From Azospirillum fermentarium (GTDB lineage Bacteria; Pseudomonadota; Alphaproteobacteria; Azospirillales; Azospirillaceae): a stretch of DNA of 64,000 nucleotides. The DNA lies in contig NZ_JAOQNH010000001.1 in assembly GCF_025961205.1 (NCBI RefSeq), positions 2,690,001-2,754,000 of the forward strand, written 5' to 3'. The translations under genes were made by a program, and so were the position numbers. Each line of letters opens with the position of its first letter. Within the stretch, counting starts at the first letter, position 1. This document shows positions 7,554-16,357 of the stretch, one piece after another. The notes beneath the pieces are model-generated. The model did not search any database and was not told where the DNA came from. It was given only the letters and a program-made list of their open reading frames with translations.

Positions 7554-8126
7554 TTACCCCCTATCGGGGTGCCAGGGGCCGCCGGGACGGGCGAACCCTT
7601 CGATATGGTCGCGCAGCTTCTGCACCTGCGACGGTGTCAGCTCCACCCCGGCCAGATGGCGCATGCCCTCGGCCAGGGCGCCGCGGGTCGGGCGGCGTCC
7701 ACCGGCGGACAGGTGCTGATAGACCACGAACCCGTCCAGGTAGCGCTGGACCAGATCGGCCCGCCCGCGCAACTGCTGCGCCTGACGGGAGGGGTCGGCC
7801 CGCAGGTGCTCGGCCAGCCGGCGGGCAGCCTCGCGCACCGGGATGGGGGGCAGCACGGCGGCGGCGGCCGGCGGCGGGGGTGCTGCGGGGTGGCCGGCGC
7901 GCTGGGCGGCGCGGTGGCGGGCCTGCCGTTCCCGTTCGCCCGCCCGCAGACGTTCGGCGAAATCCGGGTCGGCGGCCCGGCGGGCGGTGCGGACGGCGTT
8001 GGCGCGGGCAAAGCGGGCGGCACGCTTTTCCTGGGGCGACAGCCCCTCCTCCAGCCCGCCGCCCAGCAGGAAGGCCACCTCCTCCGGCGTCAGGCGGGCC
8101 AGGGAATCGGTCTCGGTCTCGGCCAT
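7554..8126 (-). CDS. Conserved-looking protein of unknown function
   Basis: A 190-residue protein; I chose the ATG of MAETETDS at 8126, preceded by GGGAGGG. A basic Ala/Arg-rich helical stretch (residues 30-80) is joined by a Pro/Ala linker to a helical C-terminal half with LAEHLRADPSRQAQQL and ELTPSQVQKLRDHIEGF. The C-terminal half may be a small DNA- or protein-binding fold, but no family is recognised. It lies downstream of gph in the same direction, separated by a short tandem repeat. Confidence 0.6.
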   Translation of the reverse strand: MAETETDSLARLTPEEVAFLLGGGLEEGLSPQEKRAARFARANAVRTARRAADPDFAERLRAGERERQARHRAAQRAGHPAAPPPPAAAAVLPPIPVREAARRLAEHLRADPSRQAQQLRGRADLVQRYLDGFVVYQHLSAGGRRPTRGALAEGMRHLAGVELTPSQVQKLRDHIEGFARPGGPWHPDRG

Positions 8127-8196
8127 GCGGGCGCCCTCCCCCTGCGTTCGTCCCATGCGGGACGAAACGGGCGGAGGGCCGCCCCGGTTCCACCAT

Positions 8197-8252
8197 GATC
8201 AAACCGGGGGGATCAAACCGGGGGGATCAAACCGGGGGGATCAAGCCGGGGG
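8197..8252. repeat. Four tandem copies of a 14-bp unit
   Basis: GATCAAACCGGGGG is repeated at 8197, 8211 and 8225 and in a variant form at 8239, ending immediately before the gph stop codon. The array separates gph from the next gene and could vary in copy number by slippage. Confidence 0.85.
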
Positions 8253-8253
8253 A

Positions 8254-8949
8254 TCAGGCCGGCAGACGGGCCAGCGCGCCGGGCAGGTCGGCAAAACGGT
8301 CGATGATGATGTCGGCGCCCAGCTCCGACACCGGCATGCGCGGATAGCCGTAGCTGACCGCCACCACCGGGATGCCGACGGCACGGGCCGACAGCACGTC
8401 GTTGCGCCCGTCACCCACCATCACCGCGGCGGTGGCGCCCAGCTTTTCCATCACCCACGCCACCGGGGCGCCGTCGGGCTTGCGCACCGGCAGCGTGTCG
8501 CCCCCCGCCACCACCGGCAACAGGTGGCCCAGCCCCAGCAGCCCCACCAGCTTGCGCGCGATGCGCTCGGGCTTGTTGGTGCACAGCCCCAGCTTGACGC
8601 CGGCGGCGTGCAGCCGCGTCAGGGTATCGACCACGCCGGGGTACAGGCACGACGGTTCCGCCGAATGGCTGAAATAGGTGTCGGTGTAATGCTGCAGCAC
8701 CGCCGGCACCTGTCCGTCGGACAGGGCGGCACCGGTGGCGGCGAAGGCGGCGCGCAGCAACTGCCCCGACCCGTCGCCCACCATGGTGCGCACGTCGTCC
8801 ACCGTCAGCGCCCGCCGCCCGAAATGGGCCAGGGTCTCGTTCAGCGCCTGGGTGATGTCGGGCACGCTGTCGATCAGCGTTCCGTCGAAATCGAACACCA
8901 AGGCGGACGGAAGGGCGGCGGACGGAAGGGCGGCGGAATCCAGGGACAT
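8254..8949 (-). CDS. gph: Phosphoglycolate phosphatase
   Basis: A 231-residue HAD hydrolase (start at the ATG of MSLDSAAL). Motif I is VFDFDGTLIDS with the nucleophile and acid-base Asp pair, motif II is the LCTNKPE turn, motif III the Lys in VRKPDGAP, and motif IV MVGDGRNDV. A helical cap lies between motifs I and II, as in Gph, which removes phosphate from 2-phosphoglycolate produced by DNA repair or oxygenation. The segment ALPSAALPS before motif I arises from a short duplication. It is divergent from glmU. Confidence 0.9.
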   Translation of the reverse strand: MSLDSAALPSAALPSALVFDFDGTLIDSVPDITQALNETLAHFGRRALTVDDVRTMVGDGSGQLLRAAFAATGAALSDGQVPAVLQHYTDTYFSHSAEPSCLYPGVVDTLTRLHAAGVKLGLCTNKPERIARKLVGLLGLGHLLPVVAGGDTLPVRKPDGAPVAWVMEKLGATAAVMVGDGRNDVLSARAVGIPVVAVSYGYPRMPVSELGADIIIDRFADLPGALARLPA

Positions 8950-9243
8950 GGCGCTCACGGGGCGGGCGGTGGCAGGGATCGGACCGGGACTGTCGTACCA
9001 CCCCCCGCCCCGCCCCTCAACCCGCCGGATCACGGGATGATGGGCGAAATGGGGATAGCAGCCCCGCCAAAGAACAAGCCCGCTATCCTTTTGGCGAGGT
9101 TTTCACTATTTCACTCCGTCACAAAAGTTGACTTGGGCGGCGGCGGGCCGATGTGGCACACAGAAAAATGTGGGTCCGGGCCAGCCGCCGCCCGGCGTCC
9201 CATGTTTCGTTCGTTTTCGTCCGCACCAGCATCAGGAAGCCGC
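8950..9243. other. gph-glmU intergenic region
   Basis: No gene fits here. A TTGACT hexamer at 9128-9133 could be the -35 box for glmU, but no good -10 box follows. In-frame ATGs upstream of glmU exist but encode sequence unlike the GlmU family. Confidence 0.4.
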
Positions 9244-10599
9244 ATGACCCGCCGTCCGCTCGCCTGCGTCATCCTTGCCGCCGGCAAGGGCACCCGCATG
9301 AAGTCCGATCTGCCCAAGGTGCTGCACAAGGTGGCCGGGCGGCCCATGGTCGGCCACGTGCTGGCCACCGTCGCGGCGCTGGAACCGGAACGGGTGGCCG
9401 TGGTGGTCGGGCCGGGCATGGACGACGTGGCCGCCGCCGTCGCCCCCGCTCCCACCGCCGTGCAGCGGCAGCAGCAGGGAACCGCCGACGCCGTGCGCGC
9501 CGGCCTGCCGCTGCTGGGCGGTTTCGACGGCAACGTGGTGGTGCTGTACGGCGACACGCCGCTGGTCACCCCCGCCACGCTGGAGAAGATGACGGCGGCA
9601 CTGAATGGCCCCGAGGCCCCGGCAGTGGTGGTGCTGGGCATGCGCCCTGCCAATCCCCACGGCTATGGCCGGCTGATCCTGAACGCCGATGGCGGTCTGG
9701 ACCGCATCGTCGAGCATCTGGACGCCACGGCGGAGGAACGCGCGGTCACCCTGTGCAACGCCGGGCTGATGGCGTTCGACGGGGCGCGGATGGGCGGCAT
9801 CATCGGGCGCATCGGCAACGCCAACGCCAAGGGCGAATATTACCTGACCGACGCTGTGGAGATCGCCCGCGCCCTCGGCATGGCCTGCGCGGTGGTGGAG
9901 GTGGACGACACGTCGGAGGTGCTGGGCGTCAATTCCCGCGCCGAACTGGCGGAGGTGGAGCGCATCCTGCAAAACCGCCTGCGCACCGCCGCCATGATCA
10001 ACGGTGCCACCCTGGCCGACCCGCAGACGGTCTCTTTCTCCCACGACACCGTGCTGGGCCGCGACGTGGTGGTCGGGCAACACGTGGTGTTCGGCCCCGG
10101 CGTGACCGTGGGCGACCGGGTGGAGATCAAGCCCTTCTGCCATTTCGAGGATGTGACGGTGGCCGACGGCGCCGTCATCGGCCCCTACGCCCGCCTGCGC
10201 CCCGGTGCCGAGATCGGGCCGGACGCCCACATCGGCAATTTCGTGGAAATCAAGAACGCGCGGATCGAAGCGGGGGCCAAGGTCAACCACCTGACCTACA
10301 TCGGCGATGCGCGGGTGGGGGCCAGGGCCAACATCGGCGCCGGCACCATCACCTGCAACTACGACGGCTATTTCAAGCACAGGACCGACATCGGCGCCGG
10401 CGCCTTCATCGGGTCGAACACGGCGCTGGTGGCACCGGTCACCGTGGGTGACGGGGCCATCGTCGGGGCCGGCAGCACGATCACCGGCGACGTGCCCGCC
10501 GACGCCATGGCCGTGGCCCGCGGGCGGCAGGCCACCCTGCCCGGATGGGCCGCGCGGTTCCGCGCGCAGAAGCAAGACGAGAAGAGCCGTAAGGCGTGA
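9244..10599 (+). CDS. glmU: Bifunctional UDP-GlcNAc pyrophosphorylase / glucosamine-1-P acetyltransferase
   Basis: A 451-residue cytosolic enzyme for the last two steps to UDP-GlcNAc, feeding peptidoglycan and lipopolysaccharide. The N-terminal pyrophosphorylase has VILAAGKGTRMKSDLPKVLH (residues 9-28), the nucleotide-binding loop. The C-terminal half is a left-handed beta-helix of hexapeptide repeats with the acetyltransferase signature around NHLTYIGDA and NYDGYFKH. The start at 9244 has AGGAAG before it and gives the usual family length. glmS follows after 51 nt, so both steps of amino-sugar supply are probably co-transcribed. Confidence 0.98.
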   Translation: MTRRPLACVILAAGKGTRMKSDLPKVLHKVAGRPMVGHVLATVAALEPERVAVVVGPGMDDVAAAVAPAPTAVQRQQQGTADAVRAGLPLLGGFDGNVVVLYGDTPLVTPATLEKMTAALNGPEAPAVVVLGMRPANPHGYGRLILNADGGLDRIVEHLDATAEERAVTLCNAGLMAFDGARMGGIIGRIGNANAKGEYYLTDAVEIARALGMACAVVEVDDTSEVLGVNSRAELAEVERILQNRLRTAAMINGATLADPQTVSFSHDTVLGRDVVVGQHVVFGPGVTVGDRVEIKPFCHFEDVTVADGAVIGPYARLRPGAEIGPDAHIGNFVEIKNARIEAGAKVNHLTYIGDARVGARANIGAGTITCNYDGYFKHRTDIGAGAFIGSNTALVAPVTVGDGAIVGAGSTITGDVPADAMAVARGRQATLPGWAARFRAQKQDEKSRKA

Positions 10600-10650
10600 C
10601 CGGGCCGGACCAGGCCCCCTTTCCCGACCAGTAACGGAGAACGGTTCGAC

Positions 10651-12474
10651 ATGTGCGGCATCATCGGCATCATCGGCACCCGCGACGCGGCCCCCCGTCT
10701 GGTGGAGGGACTGCGCCGGCTGGAATACCGCGGCTATGACAGCGCGGGCGTGGCAACGCTCATCAACGGCCACATCGACCGGCGACGGGCGGAAGGCAAG
10801 CTGCTGAACCTGGACGCCAAGCTGCGCGAAAACCCGCTGCCCGGCATCGTCGGCATCGGTCATACGCGCTGGGCGACCCACGGCGGCCCCACCGAGAACA
10901 ACGCCCACCCCCACGCGACCCCCCGCGTGGCCGTGGTCCACAACGGCATCATCGAGAACTATCAGGAGCTGAAGGACGAGCTGATCGCCCACGGCCACGC
11001 GTTCGAAAGCGCCACGGACACCGAGGTGATCGTCCATCTGGTCACCCACTATCTGAACCAGGGCATGACCCCGGTGGATGCGGCCTCGGCCTCCTTCAAG
11101 CGCTTCACCGGCGCCTTCGCCCTGGTGCTGATCTTCGCCGGCGAGCACGACCTGATGATCGGTGCGCGCCACGGCACGCCGCTGGCGGTGGGATACGGCG
11201 AGGGGGAGATGTATCTGGCCTCCGACGCCTTCGCGCTGGCGCCGCTGACCAACCGCATCTGCTATCTGGAGGACGGCGACTGGGTGGTGATGACGCGGGA
11301 GCGCTGCACCGTCCACGATGCCACCGACACGGTGGTGGACCGCCCGGTCAAGACCACGGCGGTGTCGGGTGCCCTGATCGGCAAGGACGGCTATCGCCAC
11401 TACATGCTCAAGGAAATCTATGAGCAGCCGCAGGTGATCGGCGACACGCTGAATTCCTACATCAACCCGGAAACGGCGCGGGTGACCCTGCCCGACCTGC
11501 CCTTCGACATTTCCCGTGCCACGCGCCTGACCATCGTCGCCTGCGGCACGGCGTATTACGCCGGTCTGGTGGCGAAATACTGGTTCGAGACGCTGGCGCG
11601 GCTGCCGGTGGACATCGACATCGCCTCGGAATTCCGCTACCGCGAGGCGCCGCTGCCCGAGGGCGGGGTGGCGCTGTTCATCTCCCAGTCGGGCGAGACG
11701 CTGGATACGCTGGAGGCCCTGCGCTACTGCAAACGCCAGGGCCAGAAGATCCTGTCGGTGGTGAACGTGCCGGAAAGCACCATCGCGCGGGAATCGGACG
11801 CGGTGCTGATGACGCTGGCCGGGCCGGAAATCGGCGTGGCCTCCACCAAGGCGTTCACGACGCAGTTGACGACTCTGGCCTGTCTGGCGGTGTCGGTGGC
11901 GCACGCCCGCGGCGCCATTTCCACCGAACGGATGCAGGAGATCGCCCGCGCGTTGCGCGAAGTCCCCGCCCGCGCCGCCGAGGTTCTGGCCCACGACGAG
12001 CGCCTGAAGGAACTGGCGGCGGAGGTGTCGGAGGCCCGCGACGTGCTGTACCTGGGCCGCGGCGCCATGTACCCGCTGGCGCTGGAAGGCGCCTTGAAGC
12101 TGAAGGAAATCAGCTACATCCACGCCGAGGGTTACGCGGCGGGCGAACTGAAGCACGGGCCCATCGCGCTGATCGACGATTCCGTTCCGGTGATCGTTCT
12201 GGTGCCGTCGGACGGGTTGTTCGAGAAGGTGGTGTCGAACGTGCAGGAGGTGTGCGCACGGTCGGGCAAGGTGCTGCTTCTGGCGGATTCCAAGGGTATC
12301 GACAAGCTGAAGGACAAGGTCCGCTGGTCGGTTGAACTCCCCGCCTGCGACCCGCTGGTGGCCCCGCTGCTCTACGCCATCCCGGTGCAGTTGCTGGCGT
12401 ATCACACCGCCGTGCTGAAGGGCACGGATGTGGACCAGCCGCGGAATTTGGCCAAGAGTGTCACGGTGGAGTGA
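10651..12474 (+). CDS. glmS: Glutamine-fructose-6-phosphate aminotransferase (isomerizing)
   Basis: A 607-residue two-domain enzyme. After the initiator Met, Cys2 (MCGIIGIIG) is the Ntn glutaminase nucleophile; HTRWATHG and the DTEV region bind glutamine. Two SIS domains follow, with the sugar-phosphate site in SQSGETLDTLEAL and the C-terminal KSVTVE that closes the active site. It makes glucosamine-6-phosphate. The intact 3' end is the Tn7 target in many bacteria, and a Tn7-like end lies 24 bp after the stop here. Confidence 0.99.
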   Translation: MCGIIGIIGTRDAAPRLVEGLRRLEYRGYDSAGVATLINGHIDRRRAEGKLLNLDAKLRENPLPGIVGIGHTRWATHGGPTENNAHPHATPRVAVVHNGIIENYQELKDELIAHGHAFESATDTEVIVHLVTHYLNQGMTPVDAASASFKRFTGAFALVLIFAGEHDLMIGARHGTPLAVGYGEGEMYLASDAFALAPLTNRICYLEDGDWVVMTRERCTVHDATDTVVDRPVKTTAVSGALIGKDGYRHYMLKEIYEQPQVIGDTLNSYINPETARVTLPDLPFDISRATRLTIVACGTAYYAGLVAKYWFETLARLPVDIDIASEFRYREAPLPEGGVALFISQSGETLDTLEALRYCKRQGQKILSVVNVPESTIARESDAVLMTLAGPEIGVASTKAFTTQLTTLACLAVSVAHARGAISTERMQEIARALREVPARAAEVLAHDERLKELAAEVSEARDVLYLGRGAMYPLALEGALKLKEISYIHAEGYAAGELKHGPIALIDDSVPVIVLVPSDGLFEKVVSNVQEVCARSGKVLLLADSKGIDKLKDKVRWSVELPACDPLVAPLLYAIPVQLLAYHTAVLKGTDVDQPRNLAKSVTVE

Positions 12475-12505
12475 GGGTGCGCCGGGCGGTTACGCCGGTG
12501 TCCGC

Positions 12506-12609
12506 GGACAAAAATGTTTGCTCATGGACAATAAAGTCTGCACATGGACAAAATAGTCTGCTCCTGACGCCTGCCTTTCCACGCCCAGGCCGAACAAAAA
12601 AGTTTGCAC
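12506..12609 (+). repeat. Four TnsB-type binding boxes
   Basis: 18-bp boxes at 12506-12523, 12526-12543, 12546-12563 and 12592-12609 share GGACAA/GAACAA at the left and GTTTGC/GTCTGC at the right. A cluster of TnsB sites at the end next to tnsA is the arrangement known for the Tn7 right end. Confidence 0.75.
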
Positions 12610-12679
12610 GTGGTTAAGCTTTGCAGAACTCCCATGGGGGCGTATCCTTGAATAAGGAAGCGCACCCATGGGGGCGGGC

Positions 12680-13013
12680 ATGGCTCGCAATCGGTACGGT
12701 TTCGACGAAGACAAGATCACGCGCTTCCACAAGGAAGGGCGCGGGACCGGGCGGGGGGGGCGTACAAGCCCTGGCTTACCGTCCTTGACGTTCTTCCAGC
12801 GGACGCTCCCATCGGCCGCACGGCCTCAAGACGGGCCGGGTCCATCATCTGCTGTCCGACATCGAGCACGATCTCTTCCTCCTGCTCGATTGGGCCGACA
12901 GCGTTCGCGGCATCCGCGAGCAATTTCCCCTCGACCGATCGATCACCCAACGGATCGTGGAAAGGACCGGCATTCAATCCCAACCAAACCCGCAAGACAA
13001 AGCCAGATTTTGA
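12680..13013 (+). pseudogene. tnsA: TnsA endonuclease remnant, frameshifted and truncated
   Basis: Reading across at least two frameshifts gives a protein close to the N-terminal part of Tn7 TnsA: FHKEGRGTGRG, then after the G-run YKPWLTVLDV, then in another frame SSGRSHRPHGLKTGRVHHLL and IREQFPL. TnsA with TnsB excises the element; the N-terminal part holds the endonuclease fold. Frame breaks lie in the run of G at about 12751-12759 and near 12790. The last frame stops at 13011-13013 after roughly 110 of about 270 residues, before the later catalytic residues. It is not functional. Confidence 0.8.
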
Positions 13014-13146
13014 CACGGATGCCTACAAGGATAGTAAAAAATTAAACAGATGATGTGGGTCGCAATTCGTTATGACAAGCCCCACTCTTCCTTCCTCACC
13101 TTCATCAATCTCGCCGCTATTCGTATTTTGATACCAACATTTGTCC

Positions 13147-13165
13147 AAAAACCTGGCGATCCAGG
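13147..13165 (-). terminator. Short terminator after the sigma-54 response regulator
   Basis: CCTGG-ATCG-CCAGG followed by TTTTT on the minus strand, 35 nt after the stop at 13200. The stem is only 5 bp, so strength is uncertain; it would end the leftward operon starting at 20074. Confidence 0.4.
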
Positions 13166-13199
13166 CCGACCGGCGACACCATCCTTCCTGCACGGGGAA

Positions 13200-14567
13200 T
13201 CATTCGGCTTTTCGCGTAATACGGATGCTGAGCTTCTTGACCCGGTGCCACAGGCTGCGTTCCGTGATGCCCAGTTTCTTGGCGGCACTGGCCTGAACGC
13301 CGCCGCTTTCGTGAAGGGCATCGGTCACGATCTTTCGCTCGATCCGTTCCAACTCGGAATCCAGATCGATGGGAAAGCCCGACGCCTGCGCGATCTTCGG
13401 GCGCCCTTCGAAGATGTACTGCGGCAGGTCGCCCACATCGACCATCGCGCCGCGCGCGACGATCACCGCCCGTTCCACGCAATTCTGCAATTCACGCACG
13501 TTGCCGGGCCAATGATAGGCCGCCATCGCAGCGGCGGCCGGACGGGTGAACCCGGTCAGCCGCTTTCCCATGGCGGCGGCGTGCCGCGCCAGAATGTGGG
13601 CCGCCAGCATGTCCAGATCGTCCTTGCGGTCCCGCAGCGACGGCACATGGATCGGAAACACGTTCAGACGGTAATAGAGATCGTCCCGGAAGGCCCCCCG
13701 CTCCACCTCCCGGCGCAGGTCGCGGTGGGTGGCGGCGATGAAGCGGATGTCAACGGTCTGGGACCGCGTGCTGCCCACCTTCTCGAACGTCTGTTCCTGG
13801 ATCGCGCGCAGCACCTTGGCTTGCAGCGGCAGCGGCATGTCGCCGATTTCGTCCAGGAAAAGGGTGCCGCCGTCCGCCGCCGCGAAGCGGCCCTCGCGGG
13901 TGAAGACGGCGCCGGTGAACGCCCCCTTCACATGGCCGAACAGCTCGCTTTCCATCAGGCTTTCCGGGATCGCCGCACAGTTGACGGCGATGAAGGGCTT
14001 GTTGCGCCGCTGGCTGTTGTCGTGAACGGCGCGGGCGATCAGTTCCTTCCCGGTCCCGCTTTCCCCTTGCAACAGGACGCTGGCCCGGCTGTCGCACACC
14101 TCCGTGATCTGCTTCAGGACAAGCTGGAACGGGGTGCTCGTGCCGATGAGGCTGCCGAAATCATATTTTTCCCTCAGCTCTTCGCGCAGGCGGAGGTTTT
14201 CCGCCTCCGCCTCCCGCAGCTTCAGGGCGCGCCCGATGGTTGCGACCAGATCCTCGATTTCGAACGGCTTGGAGATGTAGTCGAAGGCCCCGTCGCGCAC
14301 CAGCGCCACCGCATCCGGCACCGAGGCATAGGCGGTGATGATGACCACGGGGATTTCCGGCCGCGCCGCCTGCAAAAGGCGCAGGAACTCCCGCCCGTCC
14401 ATGCCCGGCATGCGCAGGTCCGACAGGACGAGGCTCACCGGATTGTCATCGATCCACGTCAAGGCGGCTGCGGCCGAATCGACGAAATGCGCCCGGAAAC
14501 CACGGACCTCCAGGGCGTCGGCAACCACCTCGGCCAACCGGACCTCATCATCGACGATCAGAATCAC
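13200..14567 (-). CDS. Sigma-54-dependent response regulator (NtrC family)
   Basis: A 455-residue activator: receiver domain with phospho-acceptor Asp50 in VLSDLRMPGMDG, AAA+ domain (about 140-375) with Walker A GESGTGKE, the sigma-54 contact loop GAFTGA and Walker B LFLDEIGD, and a Fis-type helix-turn-helix at the end (ASAAKKLGITERSLWHRVKKL). It is the last gene of the leftward operon, overlapping the kinase start by 4 nt. A matching -24/-12 promoter lies upstream of the first gene, so it probably activates its own operon and the divergent one. Confidence 0.95.
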   Translation of the reverse strand: MILIVDDEVRLAEVVADALEVRGFRAHFVDSAAAALTWIDDNPVSLVLSDLRMPGMDGREFLRLLQAARPEIPVVIITAYASVPDAVALVRDGAFDYISKPFEIEDLVATIGRALKLREAEAENLRLREELREKYDFGSLIGTSTPFQLVLKQITEVCDSRASVLLQGESGTGKELIARAVHDNSQRRNKPFIAVNCAAIPESLMESELFGHVKGAFTGAVFTREGRFAAADGGTLFLDEIGDMPLPLQAKVLRAIQEQTFEKVGSTRSQTVDIRFIAATHRDLRREVERGAFRDDLYYRLNVFPIHVPSLRDRKDDLDMLAAHILARHAAAMGKRLTGFTRPAAAAMAAYHWPGNVRELQNCVERAVIVARGAMVDVGDLPQYIFEGRPKIAQASGFPIDLDSELERIERKIVTDALHESGGVQASAAKKLGITERSLWHRVKKLSIRITRKAE

Positions 14568-16357
14568 CGTGGATCTCCCTCACTGCCGGGAACCATGGGA
14601 AGGCGCAGGGTGAAGGTGGTGCCGACACCCGGCAGGCTGTCGAAGTGGATGCTGCCGCCATGCTGTTCCATGACGTCGCGCACGCGCGCCAGACCAAGCC
14701 CCGTGCCCCGCGGTTTGGTGGTCACGAAGGGATCGAAGATGCGGTCCTGAACCTCGGTGGAGACGCCGGCGCCGGTGTCGCCGATGGTGACCACGATGTC
14801 GCCATCCTCGCGCGCCACGGCCACCGTCAGGGTTCCGCCGTCGGGCATGGCGTCCATGGCGTTCAGCAGGATGTTCAGGAAGGCCTGATGCAGCCGCGTG
14901 GCGTCGCCCATCGCCACGGCCCTGCCCGTGGGCCATGCGGTCTGGACGGCGATGCGCCGCTGCGCCAGTTCGGGGGCGGTGAACTCCAGCACCGTGTGCA
15001 GTTCGGCCCCGATATCGACGGGAAGGCGGGCAATCGTCTTGGGCTGGGCGTAGTCCAGGAGTTCCTGCACCAGCTTCTCGATCCGCCCCACCTCGTCGAG
15101 CACGAAGCTGATCAGCCGTTCGGATGCCTGCGGCAACTGGAACTTCATGCGCAGAACCTGGCTCGACGTCTTGATGATGCCGAGCGGGTTGCGGATTTCA
15201 TGGGCCATCACCGCCGCCGCCTCGCCCAGCACCGCCAGTTTCTCCCGGCGGCGCACCAGCGCCTCCCGGCGGCGCAGGGTTTCGAGCTGCTCGGTCATGT
15301 CGTTGAAGCCGGTGGCGAGCTGGACCAGTTCTCGCCCGCCTTCCACCGCAACGCGGGTGGAATAGTCGCCTTCGTGAACGCGCCGCAGCGCCTGGGTCAA
15401 GCGGCTGAGAGGACGGGAAATCAGCTTCGACAACGAGAGCGCCACCACCAGGGACAGCGCCCCGGCGATCCCCGCCAGCAGAACGAAGAGTTCGAGCGTG
15501 CGGACGTGGGACAGAAGCGTGAGCTGGTCGGTCATCCGGCAGGCGACGACGCCCACCAGACTGCCGTCGTTGTCACGCAGCGCCGCAAAGCCGGTGGCCA
15601 TGCGGTCGGTTTCGAACATCTTGGCGGTCACGCTCGGCATCCCGGCGGAGAATTTCTCCAGCACACCGCCGGGAAGCTGCGCCGCTTCCCCGCCGCCGGG
15701 GTTCAGCGTGGCCACCTGACCGTCGGTGACGGCAAAGACCTGGACCCGCAGGTTGGGGTTGGTTTCCCCCATGTTGACCACGGTGCCGTCCCAGCGGTCG
15801 CCGACAAAGATGCGATAGGTCTGGCCGTTCCTCTGAAACCGCTTCACGGCCCCCAGCAGCAGGATCGGACGGTCCTGGTCCTTGAACACGAAGAACCGGT
15901 TCTGGCGCGAGCGGGGCAGCCAGCGCCCATCGCCGATGGCCCCATGGCTGTACAGGATCTGTCCGGCATCATCGTAGATCGCCACGGCGTCATAACCGAC
16001 CGAGGCGAGGAGATTGGCCGACATTTCCATGATCTTTTTTTCAAGATCGCCGGTATCATTGCCCAGGCTGGCGGCAATGATCGTTACGGCCTGCTTGGCG
16101 TCCACCTGCTCGTCGATGAGGCGCTGCGTCACGAACAGCGACGCATCCTGGAGCCAATGCTCCATGCTTTCGCTGAACAGGCCGGCGATCAGGTCGGCCA
16201 CGACGAGGCTTGCCATCAGAACCGGAAAGGCGCTGACCGACAGGAACGCGATCACCAGCCGCCACCGCAACGTCATCCCGCCGAACAGCGCGAACCGCCC
16301 CGGCCGGTTCACCGCCCGGAGCGCCTTGGGCGGGGCGGGCACGGTGGTGCCGGTCAT
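14564..16357 (-). CDS. Membrane sensor histidine kinase
   Basis: A 597-residue sensor with a transmembrane segment at about 33-57, a large extracytoplasmic domain (58-280) with AIYDDAGQILYSHG suggestive of a Cache/PAS-like fold, a second membrane segment near 285-307, HAMP, then HisKA with the phospho-acceptor His in MAHEIRNPLG and a HATPase_c domain with NILLNAMDA (N box), GDTGAG and GTGLGLA. It overlaps the regulator gene by 4 nt and is the cognate kinase. The signal is unknown. Confidence 0.94.
   Translation of the reverse strand: MTGTTVPAPPKALRAVNRPGRFALFGGMTLRWRLVIAFLSVSAFPVLMASLVVADLIAGLFSESMEHWLQDASLFVTQRLIDEQVDAKQAVTIIAASLGNDTGDLEKKIMEMSANLLASVGYDAVAIYDDAGQILYSHGAIGDGRWLPRSRQNRFFVFKDQDRPILLLGAVKRFQRNGQTYRIFVGDRWDGTVVNMGETNPNLRVQVFAVTDGQVATLNPGGGEAAQLPGGVLEKFSAGMPSVTAKMFETDRMATGFAALRDNDGSLVGVVACRMTDQLTLLSHVRTLELFVLLAGIAGALSLVVALSLSKLISRPLSRLTQALRRVHEGDYSTRVAVEGGRELVQLATGFNDMTEQLETLRRREALVRRREKLAVLGEAAAVMAHEIRNPLGIIKTSSQVLRMKFQLPQASERLISFVLDEVGRIEKLVQELLDYAQPKTIARLPVDIGAELHTVLEFTAPELAQRRIAVQTAWPTGRAVAMGDATRLHQAFLNILLNAMDAMPDGGTLTVAVAREDGDIVVTIGDTGAGVSTEVQDRIFDPFVTTKPRGTGLGLARVRDVMEQHGGSIHFDSLPGVGTTFTLRLPMVPGSEGDPR

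Larger units (their letters stand above)
12499..13013. mobile_element. Eroded Tn7-like transposon right end in attTn7
   Basis: The element begins with TGT at 12499, 24 nt after the glmS stop, close to where Tn7 inserts. Inside are four similar 18-bp boxes (starts at 12506, 12526, 12546, 12592) of the form GGACAAnAnnGTyTGC; the first three are spaced exactly 20 bp. The second contains GGACAATAAAGTCT, which matches my recollection of the Tn7 end sequence. A disrupted tnsA reading away from glmS follows, as at the Tn7 right end. No tnsB-E, cargo or left end is visible before the next gene, so most of the element has been deleted. Confidence 0.8.

Noticed and set aside
9232..12405. A minus-strand open frame of 1057 codons opposite glmU-glmS
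   Set aside because: Shadow of two well-conserved housekeeping genes.
12490..12732. Minus-strand frame over the transposon end
   Set aside because: It is made of the TnsB-type boxes and has no ribosome binding site.
13120..13146. Possible left end of the Tn7-like element (CAACATTTGTCC near 13135-13146)
   Set aside because: Only one partial, inverted box-like match without neighbours or a target-site duplication that I could find.
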